64,000 nt of DNA from Thermoplasmata archaeon (GTDB taxonomy: Archaea > Thermoplasmatota > Thermoplasmata > Thermoplasmatales > Thermoplasmataceae), in NCBI GenBank assembly GCA_021797735.1, contig JAJZZE010000001.1, positions 45,053-109,052 on the forward strand, read 5' to 3'. The translations under genes were made by a program, and so were the position numbers. Below the pieces are notes generated by a model, which ran no database searches, was not told the DNA's origin, and was given only the letters and a program-made list of their open reading frames with translations. Position 1 is the stretch's first letter; each line of letters opens with the position of its first letter. Shown here in pieces: positions 19,770 through 29,163 of this stretch.

Positions 19770-20696
19770 ATGTTGGTAAACCAGATAGGTAATAAACTTG
19801 ATATGAAATGTAAGCTATCTATAAATAGTGGGTCATATCTTTTCAGAGTTTCGGCGATTCATAATATGGTGATGCCCGTATTTTTAAAGCAAACAAATGA
19901 TGGATTATATTTAAAAGCGTTTATTGAAAAAGGCAATATGGACCCTGTTCTTAAAAATGTTATGTATTCTGTGGAATCAGAGGAAAGAAATAATTATTAT
20001 ATAATAACGGAAAAAGCATTTGATGACAATGTTAAGGAGCTTCTTGATAAATTATGTGAGATACCAGGCCTTATTCTGGGTGAGCCAGCTATTGAAAGCG
20101 GCAAATTGGTTATACGGTTCAGGTTCCATCATAATTACAACAAGGCTGTAAGTGATGTATTATCATTAAAAATAATGAAATCATTATTTATCGATAAAAT
20201 AGAATACCGGCCAGCAGAAGATATTCTAACCATGTTAATGAAAAAAAATCAAAGAACACCCATATCAGTAATAAAATATAAAATCCCCGTTGAGGCATAT
20301 GAGGATAAGAACATTCTGGACATTATAAAAAAGCACAATGCAATGGTTGAGATAATAGATTCATACAAAAATCTGGATTATTTTAATGCCGTACTTTTTT
20401 CCAGTGATAAAATTGATGGGCTGCAGGAAATAGCTGATAACATGTATGCAGTCAAACTTAAAACCGTCATACTCGAAAAACTCAGAGAAAAAGCCAATAA
20501 TACAGGCGTTTACAGGGACAACATATTTGGAACCGTGGAGGGGAATTATATAGTAATGACAGCATTTTTATCATCATTTCGTGCCCTTGATTATACAAGA
20601 ATGTTATTTTCTAACTCCTATGAACTTACCGGTAAAAACACTGTCTCACTTGATATTGTAAGGCAACTGGGCGATGATCTTCTTAAATATCTCTGA
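19770..20696 (+). CDS. Uncharacterised 308-residue protein
   Basis: I do not recognise this family. The protein is soluble, without signal or membrane segments, and appears to be built of alternating beta/alpha units (for example KLVIRFRFHH and MVEIIDSYKNLDYFNAVLF). It has the general look of the ligand- or sensor-type N-terminal regions of archaeal Bat-like regulators, but I cannot find a convincing helix-turn-helix. An alternative start is Met12 (19803). A small TTTTTATATATTA box lies about 20-30 bases before the first ATG. It is followed by a decayed stretch, so it is not obviously part of an operon. Confidence 0.7.
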   Translation: MLVNQIGNKLDMKCKLSINSGSYLFRVSAIHNMVMPVFLKQTNDGLYLKAFIEKGNMDPVLKNVMYSVESEERNNYYIITEKAFDDNVKELLDKLCEIPGLILGEPAIESGKLVIRFRFHHNYNKAVSDVLSLKIMKSLFIDKIEYRPAEDILTMLMKKNQRTPISVIKYKIPVEAYEDKNILDIIKKHNAMVEIIDSYKNLDYFNAVLFSSDKIDGLQEIADNMYAVKLKTVILEKLREKANNTGVYRDNIFGTVEGNYIVMTAFLSSFRALDYTRMLFSNSYELTGKNTVSLDIVRQLGDDLLKYL

Positions 20697-21251
20697 TTGA
20701 TGTTATTTAATTTCTGGAATAAAAAATTAGTCCTGTATAGACTTGCTGCGATATTCATGAAAATCGTCATTAGGCATGGTTGGAAAAGCTGTATTGAATT
20801 TCTTCACCCCAATAATTTTTAATGCTGGATCTATTATAAATAACTGTAAATCTATTAATTCACCGGTGTGGAATGTATTAACAGGCACCATCTCCATATT
20901 CATCAGAATGTTATTTAATCATCCATTAGGTGCGGTAACAATATTCTGGAAATGGTTGTTTCGTGGGTTCTGAGTAAATGCCTCATGAAGCTATACAGAT
21001 ACAGAAATTAAATGTTTTTATATAACAGTAAAATTATTTCTCATTATTAAAAGACCAGATCAGCAACCGTATTTATGCTACATTTATTTTTAATCTGGTT
21101 ATCATAAAACTGGCCAGAGAGGAGTAATTCGCCAATACTGTAATATTAACTATATAAACCATATAATAAACATATATTAAAGATATGAACAACAAGTATT
21201 AAACACACTTTAGAAACTATTATATCACTGTATAAAATATAGGCTTATACT
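20697..21251. other. 555-base intergenic region with a minus-strand gene relic
   Basis: No intact gene is supported. The minus strand reads as a protein-like fragment with two stops (see the separate relic entry), and 20977-21008 resembles 926-957. The plus-strand 65-codon frame (20776-20973) is the shadow of that relic. The right end carries the promoter of the KaiC-like gene. Confidence 0.5.
20729..21008 (-). pseudogene. Decayed gene fragment of unknown family
   Basis: Reading the minus strand from 21008 to 20729 gives one continuous frame broken by only two stops: LHEAFTQNPRNNHF, then NIVTAPNG, stop, NNILMNMEMVPVNTFHTGEL, then IDLQLFIIDPALKIIGVKKF and FPTMPNDDFHEYRSKS. The composition is that of a real protein rather than AT-rich noise. 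A related fragment (VSVWLHRVFTRN) is readable on the minus strand at 895-954. The family is not recognised. A 58-codon ATG-initiated remnant (20903 to 20727) could still be expressed. Confidence 0.4.
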
Positions 21252-22382
21252 ATGGCATTGAACATAAACATTAATCAGATTAAAAAAATGATTTCGGACA
21301 AATTTTCTATCAATGCAAGCGATATAAATAAGGATGTAGAGATCCAGGGAAATATAATGAAACATAAATTTGATTATATAGTTTCAAATGGCGAAAAAAT
21401 AGCCATTAAAATCGTTGATGCCACAGATGCTACATCGGAAATAATAATATTTCATTCTGGGTTAGAAGACTGTAATATTAATAATAGTATGATAATAGCA
21501 GATAGGGAACTGAACGATAATGATGTAAAACTTTTAAAGGCATATAATATTAAAGTAGCGGATTATAGAAGTTATTTGAATTTTGATGTTAAATATGGAT
21601 TCGGCATAAAAGACCTTGATATGGCACTTTACAACGGTTTGCGGCCTGGATTTGTTTATTTAATATCAGGCAAATCTGGTGCAGGCAAAACAACACTGTC
21701 AAGTACATTTCTTTCAGAGGGTGCAAAAAATGGCCAGAAAGGGATGATGATTTTAACCGATACATTTCCAGAAGAATATATAAACAATATAAAAACAATG
21801 GATATAGGTTTTTATGAAAATTATAAAAATGGCATGATAGATGTTATAGAGATTTCCGATCAGATCCGGTCAATGAAAATAGATGTATTAAATCAAAAAA
21901 CGGATTTCAGAAAATTTATAACAAAAATAGTTTCAGAGTTAAAAAAATTTATAATGTCAAAGGAAATTAAACGCGTAGTTATAGACCCTGTAACACTATT
22001 ATTAATGCCAAGTGATGATTACATTAATCTGTTTATAAACAGCCTGGGAATGAAAGATGTAACAACAGTTATAACAAGTAGTTTACGTGCTTCTGATTTC
22101 AGCGTTTTTGGCGTTGAAGAAAATTATGTAACCGGCATAATAAAACTGGAATATAAATTAACCGATACCGGCATAGAAAGAACCATGAGAATACCAAAAA
22201 TGCGTGGGTCACCATTCAATTCAGTGCCGATGAAATTTAATATAACTTCAGGTGGCATAGAAATAATATCGGGCAATTTAAATGTAAATAAAGATTTATC
22301 CAAGCCGAATTTATACGAAAACAATACTGTGAATCATAATTTGGTGGATAATAATAGCCTGTTCAAGGAATTTAAGGGATGA
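21252..22382 (+). CDS. KaiC-like RecA-superfamily ATPase
   Basis: The 376-residue protein has a RecA/KaiC core: GFGIKDLDMAL, Walker A GKSGAGKTT (about 142-150), a GMMILTDTFPEE strand and Walker B RVVIDPVTLLL (about 240-250). The first 115 residues look like a degenerate restriction-endonuclease-like fold (FDYIVSNGEKIAIKIVD and NNSMIIADRELNDNDVKLL), a combination seen in archaeal KaiC-like proteins that act in signalling or DNA transactions. Its stop is one base before the glycosyltransferase gene, so the two are co-translated; control or assembly of a polysaccharide machine is inferred. Confidence 0.82.
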   Translation: MALNININQIKKMISDKFSINASDINKDVEIQGNIMKHKFDYIVSNGEKIAIKIVDATDATSEIIIFHSGLEDCNINNSMIIADRELNDNDVKLLKAYNIKVADYRSYLNFDVKYGFGIKDLDMALYNGLRPGFVYLISGKSGAGKTTLSSTFLSEGAKNGQKGMMILTDTFPEEYINNIKTMDIGFYENYKNGMIDVIEISDQIRSMKIDVLNQKTDFRKFITKIVSELKKFIMSKEIKRVVIDPVTLLLMPSDDYINLFINSLGMKDVTTVITSSLRASDFSVFGVEENYVTGIIKLEYKLTDTGIERTMRIPKMRGSPFNSVPMKFNITSGGIEIISGNLNVNKDLSKPNLYENNTVNHNLVDNNSLFKEFKG

Positions 22383-22383
22383 T

Positions 22384-23910
22384 ATGAGAAAATATTTCTA
22401 TATTATGAATATACTTACGGGTTCAACAATGGTTTTTATATTTATAGGCATATTCTCATCATTTTATGCCGTTATGATATTGCATCACGGAACTGTAGTC
22501 GATGATATATTTTCATTATTCTTCTGGTCAGCAACATTATTCTTCGGCATACAGAGTTTATCCTTTATGCTTGCATTCAGGAGGAGCAAATATAAATACG
22601 GCACAACAACATCTAATAGCTTTATAAAATCATACAGGGAGAAAATCGCCATTCTGGTTCCAATATACAATGAAGACCCTGATATGGCAATGACAAATTT
22701 AATGGCAATATACAGCAATACCGATTCACTGGCAACCCTGTATATACTGGATGATTCCACAAATGATAGTTCAGTAAAAATAAAGGAAATATCGGATAAA
22801 ATGAATGCAACCTATATTCATAGAATAGATAGAACAGGATATAAGGCCGGCGCATTAAACAATGCATTAAAAAATTTTGTTAAGGAAGAGTACGTCACAG
22901 TACTGGATATAGATCAGATGCCATCGCCAGATTTTGTCCGTGAAACAGTCGGTCTTCTGGATAATAATCCCGGTGTTGCCTTTGTGCAGGTTCCACAGTA
23001 TTATACAAATACCGATGCAAGTGCTTTAGCAGAAATGGCAGAGGCACAGCAGTTTATTTTTTATGAAATATTGACAGAGGGAAAAAGCGTGCTTGGTTCA
23101 TTATTTTCATGCGGTACCAATGTTATATACAGAAAATCTGCCCTGGAAAAGGTCGGATATTTTGATGAAACAAATCTGGTTGAGGATATTACAACATCTG
23201 TTAATCTGGTGTCAAAGGGTTACAAGGGTTTATATTATAATAAAAAACTTGTGTTTGGAAGGGCACCGACAACAATGGAGGGCTATATTAACCAGCAATG
23301 GAGGTGGTCAGCCGGATCCCTGGCATTGATGCCCAGAATTTTTAAGAGAATTCTCCTCCAAAGGAAATACAGTTTAAAAATGAAAATTGACTGGCTGGCA
23401 ACATCAACATGGTATCTTTTTGGGTGGTTCTATTTAATGTTTTTACTGGCACCAATACTTGATATTTTTCATGTAAGGATACTGGTAATGAACCCATATG
23501 TATACCTGGTGGCATGGGTTCCATATACAATAATTCTGATGTTTACATTTATAATGACACATGTAGACAAGGGTGCTCCATTAAAATATGTTTTCTATAA
23601 TATGGCTGCAAATCTGGTTTTATTCCCGCTGAGCATATCTGTTACATTAAGTGTTATATTAAAAAAGAAAAAACCATTTACAACAGCAAGAACCGGTGGA
23701 AAATTGCCATGGTATAAGTTTCTTCCACAGATGGTAATCATGGCAGCAATATTAACAGCATCATCAATATTAACATATGAGGGCGGTTTTTATAATTATG
23801 TAACGGCATTCTGGGGATATTTCCAGTTCCTGCTTTTAACACCAGTATTTATATTAAACAGAACTCCAAGGGAATCCTCAATGGATTACCCTGTTTTTAA
23901 GGATTACTGA
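22384..23910 (+). CDS. Processive family 2 glycosyltransferase, cellulose-synthase-like
   Basis: The 508-residue membrane enzyme has two N-terminal helices (about 8-60), a GT-A domain and five C-terminal helices (about 330-490). Catalytic motifs are VPIYNEDP, the DDS near 122, DIDQMP near 174, the acid-base VEDI and the processive signature QQWRW at about 304-308. Such enzymes polymerise a beta-linked glycan while moving it through the membrane. The gene follows the KaiC-like ATPase by one base. Its 3' end overlaps the convergent beta-helix gene by 14 bases. Cellulose, chitin or another exopolysaccharide are all possible products. Confidence 0.9.
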   Translation: MRKYFYIMNILTGSTMVFIFIGIFSSFYAVMILHHGTVVDDIFSLFFWSATLFFGIQSLSFMLAFRRSKYKYGTTTSNSFIKSYREKIAILVPIYNEDPDMAMTNLMAIYSNTDSLATLYILDDSTNDSSVKIKEISDKMNATYIHRIDRTGYKAGALNNALKNFVKEEYVTVLDIDQMPSPDFVRETVGLLDNNPGVAFVQVPQYYTNTDASALAEMAEAQQFIFYEILTEGKSVLGSLFSCGTNVIYRKSALEKVGYFDETNLVEDITTSVNLVSKGYKGLYYNKKLVFGRAPTTMEGYINQQWRWSAGSLALMPRIFKRILLQRKYSLKMKIDWLATSTWYLFGWFYLMFLLAPILDIFHVRILVMNPYVYLVAWVPYTIILMFTFIMTHVDKGAPLKYVFYNMAANLVLFPLSISVTLSVILKKKKPFTTARTGGKLPWYKFLPQMVIMAAILTASSILTYEGGFYNYVTAFWGYFQFLLLTPVFILNRTPRESSMDYPVFKDY

Positions 23911-24817
23911 TTAAAATATTATTTTTTCCTGTAATTTTCCCGCTGTATAAATTTTTAACATTGTTGATTATTCCATTTATGTTTATATTTTTTATATTTT
24001 TTCCATATATTATTCCATTTTCTATCTTGTTTTTGTTATCTATTATTGAAGTTATATACAGATTATGTGCATTTGATAAATAAATAGCATTCCTGCCTGT
24101 GTTTACTATTCTTAAATTAAAATTTATGGTACTGTTTAAGCCATCAGTATATTTTCCAACCAGTAATGAATAATTATTATTGTTATCTAAATAATCATCA
24201 TCATTATTCCATATAATACCCTTGAAATATGAATTTGTTGTTGAATCCACCTGAAAGCCAGTATAATAGCATGAATCCACTGAAAAATTATCTATATTGA
24301 TATTATTTGCATTGAATATCCTTATTCCGGTTGAACAGTTAACTATCTGTGCCTCCTTTATTCTTATATCCGATGAATTTTCCAGGCTTAAGCCCACATT
24401 GCCGAGAAATATATCAAGATTATTTATTATAATATTATAACCATTTATCTCAAGTGCTTTCATAGGTTTCTTATCATATCCATCCCCGGTATTGTATATT
24501 TTTATGTAATCAATATTTATAGTATTATTGCTATTACTTTTGCCTATTTTCACTCCACCCTTATTATTTGAGTTTGCTATCAAATATTTTATATCTGTAT
24601 ATTCCTCAATTACAATAAATGGCTGGTAATCATCATTTAAATTATTTATTAATATGGCTTTATTATTTGACAAAAGCATTATGCCCTTTCTGATTACCAG
24701 TGGCTCTCTTATATGGTATTTTCCGGGGTATAACAGCAAATAACCTGTTTTGTTTGAATCTATGGCTTCCTGCAAACCGGAAGTTAATGAATTTTTATTT
24801 GGCTTTACAGATTCCAT
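23897..24817 (-). CDS. Right-handed parallel beta-helix protein
   Basis: The 306 residues form short repeated strands with Asn ladders (for example NNINIDNFSVDSCYYTGFQV and KNININGIINNVKN), the pattern of pectin-lyase-like beta-helices. The N-terminus resembles the start of pectate-lyase superfamily domains (LQEAIDSNKTGYLLLYPGKY). No signal peptide is apparent. Convergent overlap with the cellulose-synthase-like gene suggests a carbohydrate-related job, such as a polysaccharide lyase, epimerase or binding protein, but no catalytic residues could be assigned. Confidence 0.75.
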   Translation of the reverse strand: MESVKPNKNSLTSGLQEAIDSNKTGYLLLYPGKYHIREPLVIRKGIMLLSNNKAILINNLNDDYQPFIVIEEYTDIKYLIANSNNKGGVKIGKSNSNNTINIDYIKIYNTGDGYDKKPMKALEINGYNIIINNLDIFLGNVGLSLENSSDIRIKEAQIVNCSTGIRIFNANNINIDNFSVDSCYYTGFQVDSTTNSYFKGIIWNNDDDYLDNNNNYSLLVGKYTDGLNSTINFNLRIVNTGRNAIYLSNAHNLYITSIIDNKNKIENGIIYGKNIKNININGIINNVKNLYSGKITGKNNILISNP

Positions 24818-24850
24818 TAAAATGTATCTATTTTTGAATTATAATATTTT

Positions 24851-25666
24851 CTATACATTTATTCTTTCAGGTTTTGTATATATATTAAATCTATTATTTC
24901 TGACAAAGGAAATTAATGTTATATTGAATGTTTCTGCCAGTTCAATTGCCAGGGATGATGGTGCAGAAACCGAGCTTATAACAGATACGCCAAACATTGC
25001 GGCTTTCTGTACTATTTCAAAACCTGCCCTGCCACTTACCTGCATGATAGTATCCTCCTTACGGCCAACACCATTCAATAGAAACTTACCTATAGACTTG
25101 TCAACGGCATTATGCCTGCCAATATCCTCTGAAATATTTAATAAATTGCCGGAATAATCAAATATAGCTGCAGCATGTATTCCACCGGTATATTTGAATA
25201 TTTTCTGGTTATCTTTCATTTTATCGGGAAGGGATAAAATTAGATCCGGTTCTATCATTTCTCTTATTCTGATTATTTCCGGGTTCCTTATAAAAACACT
25301 ATCTATATTTGTTTTACCGCATACACCACAGCTTGAGTTAACATAAAAGTTTCTCTCATTGATTAACTCTTTATTTATATTTTTAACACTGACATTTATT
25401 ATATTATTCCTTTCATTTACTTTTGCATTTTTATCATAGTCCATGGCTATGTAATCATTCAGTTTTACTGTCCCCTCATTAAATAAAAATCCTAATGCAA
25501 GGGGAAAATCATCTACTGGTGTCCTCATTATCACCGATACCGGATAAACTTTACCATCATTTACTAGTCTTATTTCCAGCGGCTCTTCACTGGTAATATA
25601 ATCATTATAACTGTTAACATTTCCAGAAAAAAATCTGATATTTTTTTTACTGATATACGGTTTCAT
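24851..25666 (-). CDS. fdhD: FdhD sulfurtransferase for formate dehydrogenase
   Basis: The 271-residue protein matches FdhD, which transfers sulfur from cysteine desulfurase to the molybdenum cofactor before insertion in formate dehydrogenase. The CGVCG motif with the two essential cysteines is near residue 112, and SEDIGRHNAVDK, VSGRAGFEIVQKA and SAPSSLAIELA are classical FdhD segments. Length is normal. Its start overlaps the DUF1641 gene by 4 bases, making a three-gene unit with fdhA. Confidence 0.95.
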   Translation of the reverse strand: MKPYISKKNIRFFSGNVNSYNDYITSEEPLEIRLVNDGKVYPVSVIMRTPVDDFPLALGFLFNEGTVKLNDYIAMDYDKNAKVNERNNIINVSVKNINKELINERNFYVNSSCGVCGKTNIDSVFIRNPEIIRIREMIEPDLILSLPDKMKDNQKIFKYTGGIHAAAIFDYSGNLLNISEDIGRHNAVDKSIGKFLLNGVGRKEDTIMQVSGRAGFEIVQKAAMFGVSVISSVSAPSSLAIELAETFNITLISFVRNNRFNIYTKPERINV

Positions 25667-26106
25667 TTTTCTTCAGACAGGCCAGATAATATTTTTAAGA
25701 ATAACATTATTGTTTTAGCAGTGTCCTTATTATTCATTAGCCTTACTATTTCTGTTATTCCATATCCTCCCTCTTTTATTTCTGCATTATTTATTGAATC
25801 CCCAAGTTTCGACATATAATCATATGTTTTGTCTGTGTCTATTTTAGATAGCAGTGCAAAAACATTAAAAATATTTGTAGCCGCCTTTTTTGTATCATTA
25901 GAATTTAACTGATCAGATATGGATTCAATTATATATTTATAATTTTTAGCCACTGCATTAATAAGTGTTAATAATCCCGAATCATTCAACGATTTTACTG
26001 TTTTAAATAAATTATCAAAACTTTCCCTATATTCTTCGGGTATCAGTGTGTTATCCTTCTCTTCAACATTTTCAGTATATTCTATAGGTTTTGCCATTTT
26101 AATCAT
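25663..26106 (-). CDS. DUF1641 protein, partner of formate dehydrogenase
   Basis: A 147-residue helical protein with the DUF1641 pattern (LLTLINAVAKNYKYIIESI, and GYGITEIVRLMNNKDTAKTI near the end). In Bacillus the DUF1641 proteins YjgD/YrhD are encoded with formate dehydrogenases YjgC/YrhE and form the ForCE-type complex; the same neighbourhood is found here. It may mediate electron transfer contacts or membrane attachment. It overlaps fdhA by 8 bases and fdhD by 4. Met1 or Met4 could be the start. Confidence 0.85.
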   Translation of the reverse strand: MIKMAKPIEYTENVEEKDNTLIPEEYRESFDNLFKTVKSLNDSGLLTLINAVAKNYKYIIESISDQLNSNDTKKAATNIFNVFALLSKIDTDKTYDYMSKLGDSINNAEIKEGGYGITEIVRLMNNKDTAKTIMLFLKILSGLSEEK

Positions 26107-29035
26107 CCGTCAGTTTTATATAATCACTTCTATTCCATTTCTCCTCTATATTTATTCCATTCTGTGGGAAACGTTTATAATATCTTGGATTTGTTTTAGG
26201 TAATGGGGAGTCGCCCTTTTCCTTTAATTTTGTTATTTTTACCGGCAGTTCTTTGTATGCAGGGGTATCTGAATCAGGATCAACTGTATATGATGTCAGC
26301 ATATTAATCCCATTGTTTTCCTCTATGGAATTCATTGGCATATATAATTCATTGCGGCTTACCCTGTCCGTTATCAGTGCCTTTACCTTTACACTGCCCC
26401 ATCTGGATGTTACCCTTACATAATCTCCGGTCTGTATGTTATATTCCTTTGCGAGTTCTGGAGAGATCTCAAGAAATGAATCCGGAACCTTTTCCCTTAT
26501 GCCCGCAGTTTTGAATGTTTCATTTCCCACGTGGAAATGTTCCAGCATCCTGCCATTATTTAAATGCAGGGGATATTCTTCGTTTTCAATCAAGGATGGC
26601 CTGTATTTTAATGAGTATAATCTGGCTTTTCCATCGGGGAAATAAAACTCCTTTTCGTATAAATACTCTGTTCCTTCTCCATTTTCCTTCACCGGCCACT
26701 GTAAACTCCCGAATCCCTCAAGCCTTTTGTAATTAACACCCCTAAACATTGGGGATAATTCAGCAGCCTCATCCATTATCTCAGAAGGATTGCTGTAATT
26801 CCAGTTTGCGCCAAGATTGTTTGCTATTCCCTGTATTATTTCCCAGTCCGGTTTTGTGTCTGCATATGGCTCCATTACCCTATATATTCTCTGTATTCTC
26901 CTCTCGGTGTTTACAAACGTCCCCTCCTTTTCAAGGCTTACAGCCGAAGGGAGAACAGCATCCGCAAATTTTGCGGTTTCAGAGAAGAATACATCCTCCA
27001 CTACAAGGAAATCAAGTTTTTCCAGCGATTCCCTTACCATATTGGAATCCGGCCCGGCACTGGCAATTTCCTGTCCAACGACGTACATTGCCTTTATTTT
27101 ATCACTGTCTATATTTTCTATACATGATACATTATCTATCCCGGGTTTATCTGATAATTTTGTATTCCATGCCCTCTCAAATTTATCTACCGCTTTTTTA
27201 TCATTTATTGCCTGGTATCCAGGCAGGTATGTGGGCATTGATCCAAAATCACTTGCCCCCTGAACATTATTATGCCCCCTTAATGGATACGCACCTGTTC
27301 CTGGCTTCCCATAATTTCCGGTTATCAGCAACAGGTTTGAAATTGCTGTGGAAACATCAGAACCCGCTGAATGCTGGGTAACTCCCATTGCCCAGAGTAT
27401 ACACATGCTCTTTACACTGTGAATCATTTCGGCTGTTTTTATTATTTCGTTCCTGCTTATTCCAGTTATTTTCACAGCATTTTCCAGCGTGAACGGTTCT
27501 AAACTTTTATAGTATTCATCGAAACTGTTTACCCTTTTATTTATAAAATCCCTATCATGCCAGTTTTTGTCTATTATATACTTTGTAATAGAGGATAATA
27601 ATACAAGGTCAGTTCCGGATGCAGAATGCAGATATATATCCGCCCTTTCCGCCATTTCATTTTTCCTTAAATCTGAAACTATTAATTTCTGGCCATTTAA
27701 TTTATGTGCCCTTTTAACCCTTGTCGCCAGAACAGGATGGGATTCAGCTGTATTTGATCCAACAATCATTACAAGTTCTGATTTATAAATATCCTGTATT
27801 GATCCGGCATCGCCGCCATAACCAACGGTTCTCCACAGTCCGGTGGTGGCAGGGGCCTGGCAGAATCTTGATGAATTATCAATGTTATTGTTGTGGAATA
27901 CCTGCCTGGCAAGCTTCTGCATTAAATAGGATTCCTCATCTGTTCCCTTTGATGATGCTATAAACATTAAAGACCCATTTCCATATTTTTCAGAAGCCCT
28001 TTTTAAACCTGATGCTACAAATTTAAGTGCCTCATCCCACGATGTTTCCACAAACTTTCCATTTTTCCTTATTAATGGTTTTTTTAATCTCTCCTCGCTG
28101 TTAACAAATTCCCAGCCAAATTTTCCCTTTATGCATGTGGATATCCCATTTGCCGGTGATTCAACCTCGGGCTGTACTTTCAATATTTTTCTGCCCTTAG
28201 TCCACATTGTGAATGAACAGCCAACACCGCAGTATGTACATACAGTTTTTGTCTTCTTTATCTGGTCATTCCTCATTTTAGATTCTATATTACTTATTCT
28301 CATTACAGGCCCAATGCCAGTGGGTTTTTCTAATCCCTTTCCGAAATCTACCAGATTATCCTTTGTTTTTTCTGTTAATGATGTGAAATAACCAGCCTCT
28401 CCTAACATGGGTTTCTCCATTAATGCATTTACCGGGCACACGGTTACGCAGTGACCGCAGGAAACACACGATGATTCATTTATGGGCCTGTTATCATCCC
28501 ATATAACCCTGGGTTTTTCCAGAGACCAGTCAATACTTAATGTCTCATTAACCTCAATATCCTGGCATGCCTCAACACATCTACCGCATAATATACACTT
28601 ATCGGGGTCATATCTGTAGAATGGGTTTGAATAATCAGGTTCATAACCCTTTTTCTCGAAAGGTTTTTCCTGTCTTTTGACCTCCAACTGGCCAACAGCA
28701 TTATGCAGTGCACAGTCACCGTTATTATTCTCACAGACAGTACATTGAAGGTCATGCCTGGTCAATAATCTGTTCACAGCCTCTAACTGCCTTGAATGTA
28801 CATCTTCTGATTCATAGGATATATTCATGTTATCTTCTATTTTTGTTGAACATGACCTGACAAATTTGCCATTTGCCCTAACAATGCATGTATCACACGA
28901 CTCTATGGGACCAAGGGCGGGATTATAACATACATGCGGTATATCTATATTATTTTCAGTCACGACTTCAAGAATTGTTTTACCTGTTTCGGCATTAAAT
29001 GCTTTTTTATCTATAAAAATTTTGAATTCAGACAT
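26099..29035 (-). CDS. fdhA: Formate dehydrogenase alpha subunit, Cys-type
   Basis: The 978-residue enzyme would oxidise formate to CO2. Domains in order: a 2Fe-2S ferredoxin domain (CYNPALGPIESCDTC), a NuoG-type His/Cys3 cluster (HDLQCTVCENNNGDC), two 4Fe-4S motifs (CILCGRCVEAC, CVSCGHCVTVC), a 4Fe-4S motif before the catalytic part (CTYCGVGC), then the bis-MGD domains. Cys392 in SSRFCQAPATTG replaces selenocysteine as molybdenum ligand, and it is followed by Gln where E. coli FdhF has catalytic His. GGTGG precedes the ATG, with an ATTTATAA box about 28 bases upstream. DUF1641 and fdhD genes overlap downstream; the molybdenum-cofactor operon is adjacent. Confidence 0.93.
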   Translation of the reverse strand: MSEFKIFIDKKAFNAETGKTILEVVTENNIDIPHVCYNPALGPIESCDTCIVRANGKFVRSCSTKIEDNMNISYESEDVHSRQLEAVNRLLTRHDLQCTVCENNNGDCALHNAVGQLEVKRQEKPFEKKGYEPDYSNPFYRYDPDKCILCGRCVEACQDIEVNETLSIDWSLEKPRVIWDDNRPINESSCVSCGHCVTVCPVNALMEKPMLGEAGYFTSLTEKTKDNLVDFGKGLEKPTGIGPVMRISNIESKMRNDQIKKTKTVCTYCGVGCSFTMWTKGRKILKVQPEVESPANGISTCIKGKFGWEFVNSEERLKKPLIRKNGKFVETSWDEALKFVASGLKRASEKYGNGSLMFIASSKGTDEESYLMQKLARQVFHNNNIDNSSRFCQAPATTGLWRTVGYGGDAGSIQDIYKSELVMIVGSNTAESHPVLATRVKRAHKLNGQKLIVSDLRKNEMAERADIYLHSASGTDLVLLSSITKYIIDKNWHDRDFINKRVNSFDEYYKSLEPFTLENAVKITGISRNEIIKTAEMIHSVKSMCILWAMGVTQHSAGSDVSTAISNLLLITGNYGKPGTGAYPLRGHNNVQGASDFGSMPTYLPGYQAINDKKAVDKFERAWNTKLSDKPGIDNVSCIENIDSDKIKAMYVVGQEIASAGPDSNMVRESLEKLDFLVVEDVFFSETAKFADAVLPSAVSLEKEGTFVNTERRIQRIYRVMEPYADTKPDWEIIQGIANNLGANWNYSNPSEIMDEAAELSPMFRGVNYKRLEGFGSLQWPVKENGEGTEYLYEKEFYFPDGKARLYSLKYRPSLIENEEYPLHLNNGRMLEHFHVGNETFKTAGIREKVPDSFLEISPELAKEYNIQTGDYVRVTSRWGSVKVKALITDRVSRNELYMPMNSIEENNGINMLTSYTVDPDSDTPAYKELPVKITKLKEKGDSPLPKTNPRYYKRFPQNGINIEEKWNRSDYIKLTDD

Positions 29036-29163
29036 ATGGCCACCTATTTTGTTATAAATTACTGTTATTTATGCATTTAGTTTACAAAAGTACACTTAAC
29101 GTTTAAATATCTGGTTAAAAAGTCCTGTAAATAAATTTTAATATTTTTCTTTAATATATTATT

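Noticed and set aside
20776..20973. 65-codon plus-strand frame
   Set aside because: The minus strand of the same bases reads as a more protein-like relic, so this is its shadow.
26749..27381. 210-codon plus-strand frame opposite fdhA
   Set aside because: Antisense to a highly conserved enzyme; composition is Pro/His/Leu-rich as expected of a shadow frame.
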